Positions 43,092 to 49,570 of a DNA stretch of 49,570 nt are shown here, in pieces. The stretch's first letter is position 1, and each line of letters opens with the position of its first letter. The notes below the pieces were generated by a model. The model ran no database searches and was not told the origin of the DNA. It was given only the letters and a program-made list of their open reading frames with translations. The position numbers and the translations under genes are program-made. This stretch comes from Acidobacteriota bacterium (GTDB lineage: Bacteria; Acidobacteriota; Terriglobia; 2-12-FULL-54-10), in the NCBI GenBank assembly GCA_009691245.1, contig SHUM01000023.1, positions 1 through 49,570 of the forward strand. Direction: 5' to 3'.

Positions 43092-43197
43092 CTATTCTGA
43101 GATTGTTGAACGGAAGGGTTGATTTGGAGGGACGCCGGGGGGACGAACTTCTGATTGGCCTTTTCGGGGGGCTGGCAACCGTGCCAGCCCCTTTTTT
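43092..43197 (+). ncRNA. Candidate small RNA, copy 1 of a tandem duplication
   Basis: This ~105-bp unit starts with CTATTCTGAG, contains GATTTGGAGGGACGCCGGGG next to GGACGAACTTCTGATTG, and ends in an intrinsic terminator at 43168-43197 (GGGGCTGGCA / TGCCAGCCCC, then six T). It is repeated about 300 bp downstream with an identical central 38 bp. No start codon with a ribosome site is present, so an RNA is more likely than a peptide. CTATGGT lies 25 bp upstream of CTATTCT in both copies. It is divergent from pagL. Confidence 0.55.
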
Positions 43198-43392
43198 ATT
43201 TCATACTCCCAATCAAGAATCTTAGGGAATTCATCGCGCCTGAGAATGGTCGCCAGCATTCCGGGTTCGTGGAGTCCAGGCTGATCGTGGGGCCTCTGCT
43301 GATTAGTACACGCGATAGGCCTAGTATTACTAGGGCTGCAGTCCCATTCGAAATTGAGACCCGGGTGCTATGGTCAACCTGTTGGGCATCGC

Positions 43393-43504
43393 CTATTCTA
43401 AGTTTGTTAAACGAAGGGCTGATTTGGAGGGACGCCGGGGGGACGAACTTCTGATTGACCTTTCGGGGGGGGGGCTGGCAGCGATGTCAGCCCCTTTATT
43501 TTTT
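43393..43504 (+). ncRNA. Candidate small RNA, copy 2 of a tandem duplication
   Basis: This is the second copy of the unit at 43092-43197. It has the same CTATTCT start, the same core (GATTTGGAGGGACGCCGGGG, then GGACGAACTTCTGATTG) and a terminator at 43471-43504 (GGGGCTGGCA / TGTCAGCCCC, then TTTATTTTTT). The terminator stem carries one changed pair that keeps the hairpin (G-T), as expected under selection for structure. Otherwise the stretch 43003-43574 holds no gene. Confidence 0.55.
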
Positions 43505-43574
43505 ACCGAGACTTTCTGATCTGCTAAGAGGATGAGGGCGAGCGATTCGTGTGGAGGATGCGCTGTACGGACTC

Positions 43575-44024
43575 TTAGGCGGCATTCTGAGTGAGATGAT
43601 CATGGAATGCTCTTAGCATGTCTCTCACTGTAATGATCCCCACCAGGCTGCCGTCTTCGAGCACGGCCATGCTGCCCAGCTTGCCAACTACAAATGCCTC
43701 GGCTACTTCGGCCAGTTTGGCGTCAGGAGCCGTGGTTGCCGGCTCGCGAGTCATTACCTTGCCGATAATAGTCTGCTCCATCACGTCATTGTGCTCACTG
43801 GCTGAGTGCGGCAACAGCATTGAGGGCGTCAGCCGGGCGACATCGCGGTCCGACAACATGCCCACAAGCTGACCATCGCTGACGATGGGAATATGGCGGA
43901 AGCCGGAACTTCGCATCAGCAATGCGGCCTCCAGCAGGCTTTGCGAGGGTCTCATGGTGGTGGGATTGGTGGTCATGTATTCGGCAATCGTCTTTTGATT
44001 TCCGCGCTTAGTAGAATCTGTCAT
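43575..44024 (-). CDS. Two-CBS-domain protein
   Basis: The protein (149 aa) consists of a CBS pair (MTTNPTTMRPSQSLLEAALLM, then HIPIVSDGQLVGMLSDRDVARL, and MTREPATTAPDAKLAEVAEAFVVGKLGSMAVLEDGSLVGIITVRDML). Such modules bind adenosine nucleotides and often respond to energy state. There is no other domain, so the partner is unknown. The ATG at 44024 was preferred because GGAGGG lies close upstream; an ATG 12 codons earlier gives a basic extension. It stands alone, divergent from the DUF4139 gene. Confidence 0.88.
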   Translation of the reverse strand: MTDSTKRGNQKTIAEYMTTNPTTMRPSQSLLEAALLMRSSGFRHIPIVSDGQLVGMLSDRDVARLTPSMLLPHSASEHNDVMEQTIIGKVMTREPATTAPDAKLAEVAEAFVVGKLGSMAVLEDGSLVGIITVRDMLRAFHDHLTQNAA

Positions 44025-44126
44025 TGCCCTCCGCTCCACACCGGCATTCCGACCTGACAAAACTACCGCAACTCATCCCAATACCATGCAGATTCTTGCA
44101 AATTGGAACCTTGACCTCAATTTGGT

Positions 44127-44142
44127 GTCCACTATTGTGGAC
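44127..44142. promoter_or_regulatory. Candidate operator GTCCAC-N4-GTGGAC
   Basis: A perfect 6-bp inverted repeat around 4 bp lies in the 247-bp divergent spacer between the CBS protein gene and the DUF4139 gene. It could be a repressor site, but a chance palindrome cannot be excluded. Confidence 0.3.
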
Positions 44143-44271
44143 CTAATAAGTCATCCCCCGGAATGACATTGAGGACGTATCCAGCCAAGCACTTTTGGCC
44201 TGCCGTCAACCCAAATGTCTCTTTCGGCATCGAAGCAAGAGTCTATAATTTCAATCGGGGGAACACGCATC

Positions 44272-45294
44272 ATGATTATCTACCGCTGGTATACGTTGTC
44301 CGGTATTGGACTGTTGCTGGCCGCCGCTGTCCAGGCCGTTGGCGTCCAGGCCGCTGAACTTCCTGTCCGCCACGTCGTCCTGTTCAAGCACGGCATCGGC
44401 TACTTCCAACGCATCGGACGGCTGAACGCGGGGGAGTCGGCGCAACTCGACTTCAACGCAGGGGACATGAACGACGTGCTGAAATCTCTGACCCTGCAGG
44501 AGTCCGGACAGGGACGTATCACCGGGCTACGCTATGATTCGAGCCTGCCGCTCGAGCGCAAGCTCGCCGAGTTTCCCTTCCAGCTCGGCGAAGGCCAGCC
44601 CATCACCACCGTGCTCGATCAACTGAAGGGTGCGCAGATCGAGATGAAGTTTGCGAGCGAGACCGTGCGCGGTGCCATCATCGGCGCACGCGTGCTCCCG
44701 CGCACCGAGCAGCGCCAGGAGACGCAGCAGGTCTCGCTGCTGCTCGATACCGGTGAGTTCCGCAACGTGGACCTCACAGCGGCCTCCGGCATGAAGTTTC
44801 TCGACGCCAAACTCCAAACGCAGTTCGGCGACTATCTTGCCGCGCTGAACCAGGCTCGCTCACGCGACAAGCGCAGCGTGTATATCGACTCCACCGGCGG
44901 GCAGGCGCGCGACGTAACCGCCAGCTACATGATCCCCATGCCCGTCTGGAAGTCGTCCTATCGCCTGATCTATCCACCTTCAACTAACGCCACCGCCAAG
45001 CCGATGTTGGAGGGCTGGGCCATCGTCGACAACACCACCGGCGAGGACTGGACCGGCGTGCAGCTTTCGCTCGTCTCCGGCCGCCCCATCAGCTTCATCA
45101 GCAGGTTATATGAGCCGCGCTACATCGGCCGCCAAACGGCGGACGTCGAGCAGTCGATAGCGCAAGCCCCGGTGGTGTACGGCGGTGCGATCGAAGAGAA
45201 ACGGGAAAATCAGGCGGTGCGTTTGGCTGGCCGGATGGACGCGCCACAGGCTGCGATGTCCAAGATGCTTGCCGATTCAAGACAGAGAGATTAA
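44272..45294 (+). CDS. DUF4139-type protein, N-terminal part (split gene 4)
   Basis: The product has a signal peptide (IGLLLAAAVQAVGVQA) and then a conserved beginning (VVLFKHGIGYFQRIGRL, then FNAGDMNDVLKSLTL). The DUF4139 portion follows (SYMIPMPVWKSSYRLIY, then WAIVDNTTGEDWTGVQLSLVSGRPISF). The reading ends in TAA at 45292-45294, yet the frame continues into the next piece, and the protein family is expected to continue with a coiled C terminus. The ATG at 44272 was chosen because the hydrophobic leader starts there. The role is unknown; relatives are envelope-associated. Confidence 0.8.
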   Translation: MIIYRWYTLSGIGLLLAAAVQAVGVQAAELPVRHVVLFKHGIGYFQRIGRLNAGESAQLDFNAGDMNDVLKSLTLQESGQGRITGLRYDSSLPLERKLAEFPFQLGEGQPITTVLDQLKGAQIEMKFASETVRGAIIGARVLPRTEQRQETQQVSLLLDTGEFRNVDLTAASGMKFLDAKLQTQFGDYLAALNQARSRDKRSVYIDSTGGQARDVTASYMIPMPVWKSSYRLIYPPSTNATAKPMLEGWAIVDNTTGEDWTGVQLSLVSGRPISFISRLYEPRYIGRQTADVEQSIAQAPVVYGGAIEEKRENQAVRLAGRMDAPQAAMSKMLADSRQRD

Positions 45295-45315
45295 TTAGGA
45301 GCGGTTTCCGAAGCA

Positions 45316-46326
45316 GTGATGGTGCCCGCGTCACCGAGCCAAATTGCCGCCACGGCTAGTGCAGGTGACCTCGGCGAGTTGTTCGAGTATCGCTTCGGCA
45401 GCGCCGTAACAGTGCGCAAGAACGAGTCCGCCATGCTGCCGTTTCTCCAGCAGGACATCACCGCGCGTAAGCTGGTCGTGTTTCGCGAGGGCGGCGGGCA
45501 GAATCCGCTGCACTCCATGGAGATCACCAACTCCACCGGCAAGACGCTCGATGGCGGCCCCATCACCGTCTATGAAGGCGGCGGCTACGCGGGCGAGGCG
45601 CTGGTCGAGACGCTGAAGGAAGACGACAAGCGGCTCATCAGCTACAGCGTGGACCTGGGCACGCGCATCACCACGGCGTTTGATTCCAAGGCCGAAGTGG
45701 TGCGCGAGGTGCACATCCGCCGCGGCGTGATGGCCACCAAAGCCGCCATCGCCGAGACCAGGACTTTCGCCATCCGCAACGTGGATGCCGACCCCAAGAC
45801 CATCGTCATCGAGCATCCGCAGCGCGGCGGCTACAACCTGGTGGGCATGGCGGAGACCGAGAAGACCGCCGACGCCTATCGCTTTGAAGTGAAGGTCGCG
45901 GCCAACGCCACCGAGAAGTTTGCCGTCAACGAAGAGCGCGTCCTGGACCGCGCCGTGGCCCTCAGCAGCGTAACCCCCGACGTGCTGACGTCATATGTTT
46001 CCAACAAGAACCTTAGCGCCACGGCCATCGCGCAGTTGCAGCAGATACTCGATCTGAAGCGCCAGATTGCCGGCGCGGATGGCGAGATGCGCCGCGCGCA
46101 GGAACAACATAACAATTATGTGCAAGATCAGAGCCGGTTGCGCGAGAACATCAACAGCCTGAACCGCGTCGCGGGACAGGAGTTGCAGGTGCAGAACTAC
46201 TCGAAGCAGCTCGCCGCGCAGGAAGTGCAGATCGCCACGCAGCGCGACCGCCTCTCCGCCACGCAGCAGCGCAAGGTCGCGCTTGAGGGCCAGCTCAACA
46301 ACCTCATCGAAAAAATGGATTTCTAA
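45316..46326 (+). CDS. DUF4139-type protein, C-terminal part (split gene 4)
   Basis: This is the second half (336 aa), in the same frame as the first, separated by a TAA and seven more sense codons (LGAVSEA). It continues the beta-rich DUF4139 region (GELFEYRFGSAVTVRKNESAMLPFL), then ends in a long coiled coil (LQQILDLKRQIAGADGEMRRAQEQHNNYV to the C terminus). The ATG at 45316 is the first in-frame start after the stop and has no clear ribosome site. The whole gene 44272-46326 would encode about 684 aa. Confidence 0.78.
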   Translation: MMVPASPSQIAATASAGDLGELFEYRFGSAVTVRKNESAMLPFLQQDITARKLVVFREGGGQNPLHSMEITNSTGKTLDGGPITVYEGGGYAGEALVETLKEDDKRLISYSVDLGTRITTAFDSKAEVVREVHIRRGVMATKAAIAETRTFAIRNVDADPKTIVIEHPQRGGYNLVGMAETEKTADAYRFEVKVAANATEKFAVNEERVLDRAVALSSVTPDVLTSYVSNKNLSATAIAQLQQILDLKRQIAGADGEMRRAQEQHNNYVQDQSRLRENINSLNRVAGQELQVQNYSKQLAAQEVQIATQRDRLSATQQRKVALEGQLNNLIEKMDF

Positions 46327-46339
46327 TTTGCCGCCGCAT

Positions 46340-46449
46340 TGGTAGTCACGGGGAGCGCTCTTCTCACCGTGGGCATTTTTCGCGCCTTGGATTTCTCCCC
46401 CTGTATAGCGAAATACCCACGGTGAGAAATGCGCTCACCGTGGCTACCA
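46340..46449. repeat. Palindromic element with TGGTAGYCACGG ends
   Basis: Arms of about 43 bp (TGGTAGTCACGGGGAGCGCT / complement of TGGTAGCCACGGTGAGCGCA) with several mismatches enclose a ~25-bp loop. A CTCACCGTGGG submotif recurs within each arm. It lies between the DUF4139 and antiporter genes and is of a different sequence family from elements A-F. Confidence 0.75.
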
Positions 46450-46592
46450 TCTCAATCCCGCGCACAATCCCCACGCGAAATCTGCTAGCCTGAATATTCA
46501 TGTCGCGAACGGCGTTCAGGCGATCGGGTAGCGCAGGGAGGGCACTCACCTGCTGACGGTCCGCCGCGAATCATCTGTCAGGAGCGGGTGCC

Positions 46593-47939
46593 ATGGGTAA
46601 GTCTAAGCAATCCTCCATTTTGACCGGCGCGGCATTCTTCCTGGCGCTGCCCGCCTTTGCCGCCGAAGCGGAATCCTCATCTCACATTGACCCAGTCGCC
46701 GCCGTCGTCCTCTCGCTGGCTGTCATCCTGCTGGGCGCGAAACTCGGTGGACATCTCGCCACGCGCATGGGCCAGCCCAGCGTGCTGGGCGAACTCGCCA
46801 TGGGCGTGGTGCTCGGCAATCTCTCTCTATTCGGTTTCACTGCGCTTGACTACCTCAAGACCGACCCGTCCATTGACATGCTCTCGAAGCTCGGCGTGAT
46901 CCTGCTGCTGTTCATGGTGGGCCTCGAGTCCACCGTCGCGCAGATGCTGAAGGTTGGCTGGAGCTCGTTCCTGGTCGCCGTTCTCGGAGTCATCGGCCCG
47001 TTCGCGCTGGGCTGGGGCGTGGGCGCGTGGCTGCTGCCCGAGCACAGCTCTTACATGCACGCCTTCCTCGGTGCGGCGTTGACGGCCACCAGCGTGGGCA
47101 TCACCGCGCGCGTGCTGAAGGACCTCGGCCGCTCGCAGACCACCGAATCGCGCATCATCCTGGGGGCGGCGGTGATTGACGACGTGCTCGGGCTCATCAT
47201 TCTCGCCGTCGTCTCCGGCATCATCAGCGCGGCCAACGCGGGTGGCGAGATGTCTTACATCGCTGTCGGCATGACGCTGCTGAAGGCCGTGGTGTTCCTG
47301 GTCGGCGCGCTCGTGATTGGCGGCAGGATCGCGCCGCGCTTGTTTGGACTGGCATCGAAGTTCCAGGCCTCCGGCGTGCTGCTGGCTTTTGGCCTCTCGT
47401 TCTGTTTCGTTCTCGCCTATCTCGCCAACGTCATCGGGCTGGCGCCCATCGTCGGCGCGTTCGCTGCAGGGCTGATCCTTGAAGACGTTCACTACCGGGA
47501 CTTCACGGACCGCGGCGAACACTCGCTCGAGCATCTGGTCGAGCCCATCGCGTCGTTCCTGGTGCCGGTCTTCTTCATGCTGATGGGAATGCGCACCGAC
47601 CTGCGCTCCTTCGGCGACATGAATGTGCTGGGCCTGGCGGGCGCGCTGTGCATCGCGGCCATCATCGGCAAGCAGCTGGCCATGCTGGGCGTGCTGGAGA
47701 AGGGGCTGGATCGCCTGTCAGTCGGCATCGGCATGATCCCCCGCGGCGAGGTCGGCCTGATCTTCGCCAACATTGGTCTAACCCTGGTGCTGGGCGGCGA
47801 GCGCATCGTGGATCAAAGCACCTTCTCCGCCGTGGTGGTGATGGTGATCGTAACCACCGTCGTCACACCTCCGCTGCTCAAGTGGAGCCTGAACCGCCGC
47901 AGGCTTGTCAATATTGCCTCTGATGGCGATGGTCGGTGA
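46593..47939 (+). CDS. CPA2-type cation/proton antiporter
   Basis: This is a polytopic Na+/H+ or K+/H+ antiporter (448 aa) with about 12 transmembrane helices. Typical features are LAMGVVLGNLSLFG, LGVILLLFMVGLES (the conserved FxxGLE motif), AALTATSVGITARVLKDLG, then AAVIDDVLGLIIL with the Asp-Asp pair that carries ions, and IGMIPRGEVGLIFANIGL. A signal-like segment (AAFFLALPAFAAEAES) precedes the first helix. No RCK domain follows. The ATG follows AGGAG (ribosome site). The downstream phosphatase gene starts 4 bp after the stop, so the two are coupled. Confidence 0.93.
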   Translation: MGKSKQSSILTGAAFFLALPAFAAEAESSSHIDPVAAVVLSLAVILLGAKLGGHLATRMGQPSVLGELAMGVVLGNLSLFGFTALDYLKTDPSIDMLSKLGVILLLFMVGLESTVAQMLKVGWSSFLVAVLGVIGPFALGWGVGAWLLPEHSSYMHAFLGAALTATSVGITARVLKDLGRSQTTESRIILGAAVIDDVLGLIILAVVSGIISAANAGGEMSYIAVGMTLLKAVVFLVGALVIGGRIAPRLFGLASKFQASGVLLAFGLSFCFVLAYLANVIGLAPIVGAFAAGLILEDVHYRDFTDRGEHSLEHLVEPIASFLVPVFFMLMGMRTDLRSFGDMNVLGLAGALCIAAIIGKQLAMLGVLEKGLDRLSVGIGMIPRGEVGLIFANIGLTLVLGGERIVDQSTFSAVVVMVIVTTVVTPPLLKWSLNRRRLVNIASDGDGR

Positions 47940-47943
47940 TGAG

Positions 47944-48948
47944 ATGGCCAACGACATCCGCCTGATCGCCGTGGACCTCGACGGCACCCTGCTGAACTCC
48001 AAGAAACAAATATCGGACGAGGACCGCGCCGCGCTGGCCGAGGCCGCCGCGCGCGGCATCCGAGTGGTCCCGACGACGGGGCGCAATTACTCGTTCGCGC
48101 TGCCAGTGCTGGAGTCGCTCGGTTTTGCGACGACCATGGTGTGCAGCAATGGTGCGATCATCCGGTCGAGCCGCGGCGAGACGCACTTCCAACGCCTGCT
48201 CCCCCGGCGGATAGCGCGGGAGGTTCTGAAGGTCTCGCGCGAGTTCCACCAGTTCGCGGTTTTGATGTATGACGGAGATGGGCCGGGGCAGTTGCAAATG
48301 CTCAAATCCGCGGAATTGCCCAAAGTACACACTTTCACGGAATCCTCCACTCCGCCCACAAATTTCGGATTAACCACTCTGCCCAAATCAGCGGAATCCG
48401 CGGAAAACTCGCCACTGCGTTCCATCGCCGATTCCGCGTGGGCAAAAAAGAATTTCGAGCTGATCGAGACCGTCAAACGCCTGGAAGTTGCGCGCGACTC
48501 CGACCCGCTGGAAATTCTCTACGCCGGACCCGTCGCCGCCATGCGCGAACTGATCGAAACTCTGCGCGCCCACTTCGCCGGCATGGTGTTCGAGGACGCC
48601 CCCGCGCCGGACGGTGCATTTCAGGATGGCGAGGAATCCTTTTGCATGATGCGCACCGAATATCCCGCGCAGGACTTCTCCATGCTCGACGTGATCCACG
48701 CGCAATGCTCGAAGGGGCGCGCACTGGCACAACTCGGCCAATCGCTGGGCATCGCACGGGAGCAGGTCATGGCCATCGGCGATAACTTCAACGATCTGGA
48801 CATGCTGGAGTTCGCCGGCCTCGCCGTGGTGATGGGCAACGCCACGAGTGAGTTCCAGCAGGACACCGTCACTCGGCGCGGCTGGCAACTCACTCACGAT
48901 TGTGACTCAAGCGGCGTGGCTCACGCACTGCGCACTCACGTGCTGTAA
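47944..48948 (+). CDS. Cof-type HAD phosphatase with repeat-derived insertion
   Basis: A HAD-IIB phosphatase (334 aa) with motif I IAVDLDGTLLNS, motif II VVPTTGRNYS, and motif III/IV MAIGDNFNDLDMLEFAGLAVVMGNA. The substrate is probably a sugar phosphate or flavin phosphate. An insertion of about 45 residues in the cap region (ELPKVHTFTESSTPPTNF to SAENSPLRSIADS) looks low-complexity and is encoded by DNA with repeated AAATCCGCGGAATT and AAATCAGCGGAATCCGCGG units (48303-48440), suggesting an intergenic-type repeat captured in the frame. It is 4 bp behind the antiporter gene. Confidence 0.87.
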   Translation: MANDIRLIAVDLDGTLLNSKKQISDEDRAALAEAAARGIRVVPTTGRNYSFALPVLESLGFATTMVCSNGAIIRSSRGETHFQRLLPRRIAREVLKVSREFHQFAVLMYDGDGPGQLQMLKSAELPKVHTFTESSTPPTNFGLTTLPKSAESAENSPLRSIADSAWAKKNFELIETVKRLEVARDSDPLEILYAGPVAAMRELIETLRAHFAGMVFEDAPAPDGAFQDGEESFCMMRTEYPAQDFSMLDVIHAQCSKGRALAQLGQSLGIAREQVMAIGDNFNDLDMLEFAGLAVVMGNATSEFQQDTVTRRGWQLTHDCDSSGVAHALRTHVL

Positions 48949-48993
48949 TGCTGGAGTATGAGAAGAGCGTAGTGAGTGGAGAATGGCGGGGAA

Positions 48994-49416
48994 CTATTCT
49001 TGCTTGCCGGCGCTTTTTGCTGCGTACATCTTGCGGTCGACGAGAGCCATGGCGTCATCGAACGATTCGTTTGGTTTGAGTTCCTGCACTCCGCAACTCA
49101 AGCTGAGTTGAAACTCGGTGATGGGAGAAGTTTTGTTCCATTCCTGCACGCGAGTGAGAACCCGATTCCTGACGATGTTGCCTCCCGCTTCGTTGGTCTC
49201 GACGAGGGCCACCAGAAACTCATCTCCGCCCATGCGAACTACAAAATCGGAGCCGCGGATCGAACTCTTCAGAATGCCGCCCACCTCCGCCAGCACTAAA
49301 TCTCCAAACAAGTGGCCGAAGCGCGTGTTGACGGTCTTGAAGTTATCGGCATCGACGTAGAGGAAAGAAATTAAGGTCTTGTTTCGCTGCGCGCGCTTGA
49401 TCTCTTTTTCCAGCAT
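48994..49416 (-). CDS. GGDEF (diguanylate cyclase) domain, N-terminally truncated
   Basis: This is a GGDEF domain (140 aa) with the active-site motif RMGGDEFLVAL and FLYVDADNFKTVNTRFGHLFGD, normally making c-di-GMP. The start shown (ATG at 49416) lies inside the domain, so the usual opening (D-X-LT-X-X-N-R) is missing or degenerate: reading in frame upstream gives SLTRIGTKSRAGQNE and then a stop in the 34-bp palindrome at 49505-49538. No upstream start was found. It is either a truncated remnant or the end of a gene cut by that palindrome. Confidence 0.75.
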   Translation of the reverse strand: MLEKEIKRAQRNKTLISFLYVDADNFKTVNTRFGHLFGDLVLAEVGGILKSSIRGSDFVVRMGGDEFLVALVETNEAGGNIVRNRVLTRVQEWNKTSPITEFQLSLSCGVQELKPNESFDDAMALVDRKMYAAKSAGKQE

Positions 49417-49504
49417 CTCGTTCTGACCCGCCCGAGATTTTGTACCAATCCTTGTGAGAGAGTTTACATCACAACCTGAGGCCGAGAAACTGGGTTTTTG
49501 ACAG

Positions 49505-49538
49505 GGCTATAGGCCCCCGGCGCCGGGGGCCTATAGCC
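49505..49538. repeat. Perfect 34-bp palindrome
   Basis: GGCTATAGGCCCCCGGC and its exact complement meet without a loop. It lies just upstream of the truncated GGDEF gene and contains the TAG that closes its upstream frame. It is unlike the other repeats in the window. Confidence 0.85.
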
Positions 49539-49570
49539 GAGCGCCGAGTGCGGCCTGCGGGTGTTGTACT

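Noticed and set aside
43092-43504. SRP RNA, 6S RNA or tmRNA for the tandem units
   Set aside because: The conserved SRP tetraloop region, the 6S bulge and a tmRNA tag or tRNA-like ends are all absent.

Overview
The window looks like a chromosomal segment of a GC-rich, Gram-negative bacterium, most likely an Acidobacteriota member. This rests on family-level recognition: an Oar-like TonB-dependent receptor with an N-terminal carboxypeptidase-regulatory domain, two DUF5916-type outer-membrane proteins, a PilMNOP-type assembly operon, a PagL-type lipid A enzyme, and many large intergenic palindromes. No plasmid, phage, IS or CRISPR signature was seen.

Layout. 1-4 kb: sulfate activation genes cysD-cysN (minus) and ferrochelatase (plus). 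4-7.2 kb: a large TonB-dependent receptor. 7.8-14.5 kb: a three-PAS histidine kinase, a secreted amidohydrolase, an AsmA-like protein, a VOC protein and a BON protein. 14.7-17.3 kb: an apparent metal-stress module, in which an ECF sigma factor with a Cys-rich tail (CorE/ECF44-like), a GIDE-like membrane protein and an OsmC protein lie on the minus strand, and a 42-residue metallothionein (14 Cys) lies divergently on the plus strand. 17.3-24.1 kb: two DUF5916 paralogues flanking dinB, then tRNA-Pro. 24.2-33.2 kb: a MerR-type regulator, lolA, and a type IV pilus/type II secretion assembly operon (F, E, M, N, O, P and a Gly-rich pseudopilin-like protein). 33.2-34.1 kb: a dense cluster of palindromic repeats. 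34.1-38.5 kb: a beta-propeller protein, cytochrome c and lysA. 38.6-42.1 kb: a zinc-ribbon response regulator, tRNA-Arg, a ferredoxin/flavin oxidoreductase and a TPR protein. 42.3-49.6 kb: PagL, two tandem sRNA-like units, a CBS protein, a DUF4139 protein, a cation/proton antiporter, a Cof-type HAD phosphatase and a truncated GGDEF gene.

Three things stand out. First, the sigma factor/metallothionein module: the sigma factor carries a CXC pair in the linker and six Cys in its tail, as described for metal-dependent CorE proteins, and would be expected to control the adjacent metal-binding peptide. Second, four unrelated genes are each split by a single in-frame stop codon with no frameshift (TAA at 19057-19059, TGA at 34940-34942, TGA at 40440-40442, TAA at 45292-45294). 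In each case both halves read as one protein of known architecture. Third, intergenic DNA is full of related palindromes, and a duplicated ~105-bp unit at 43.1 and 43.4 kb ends each time in an intrinsic terminator, suggesting tandem small RNAs.
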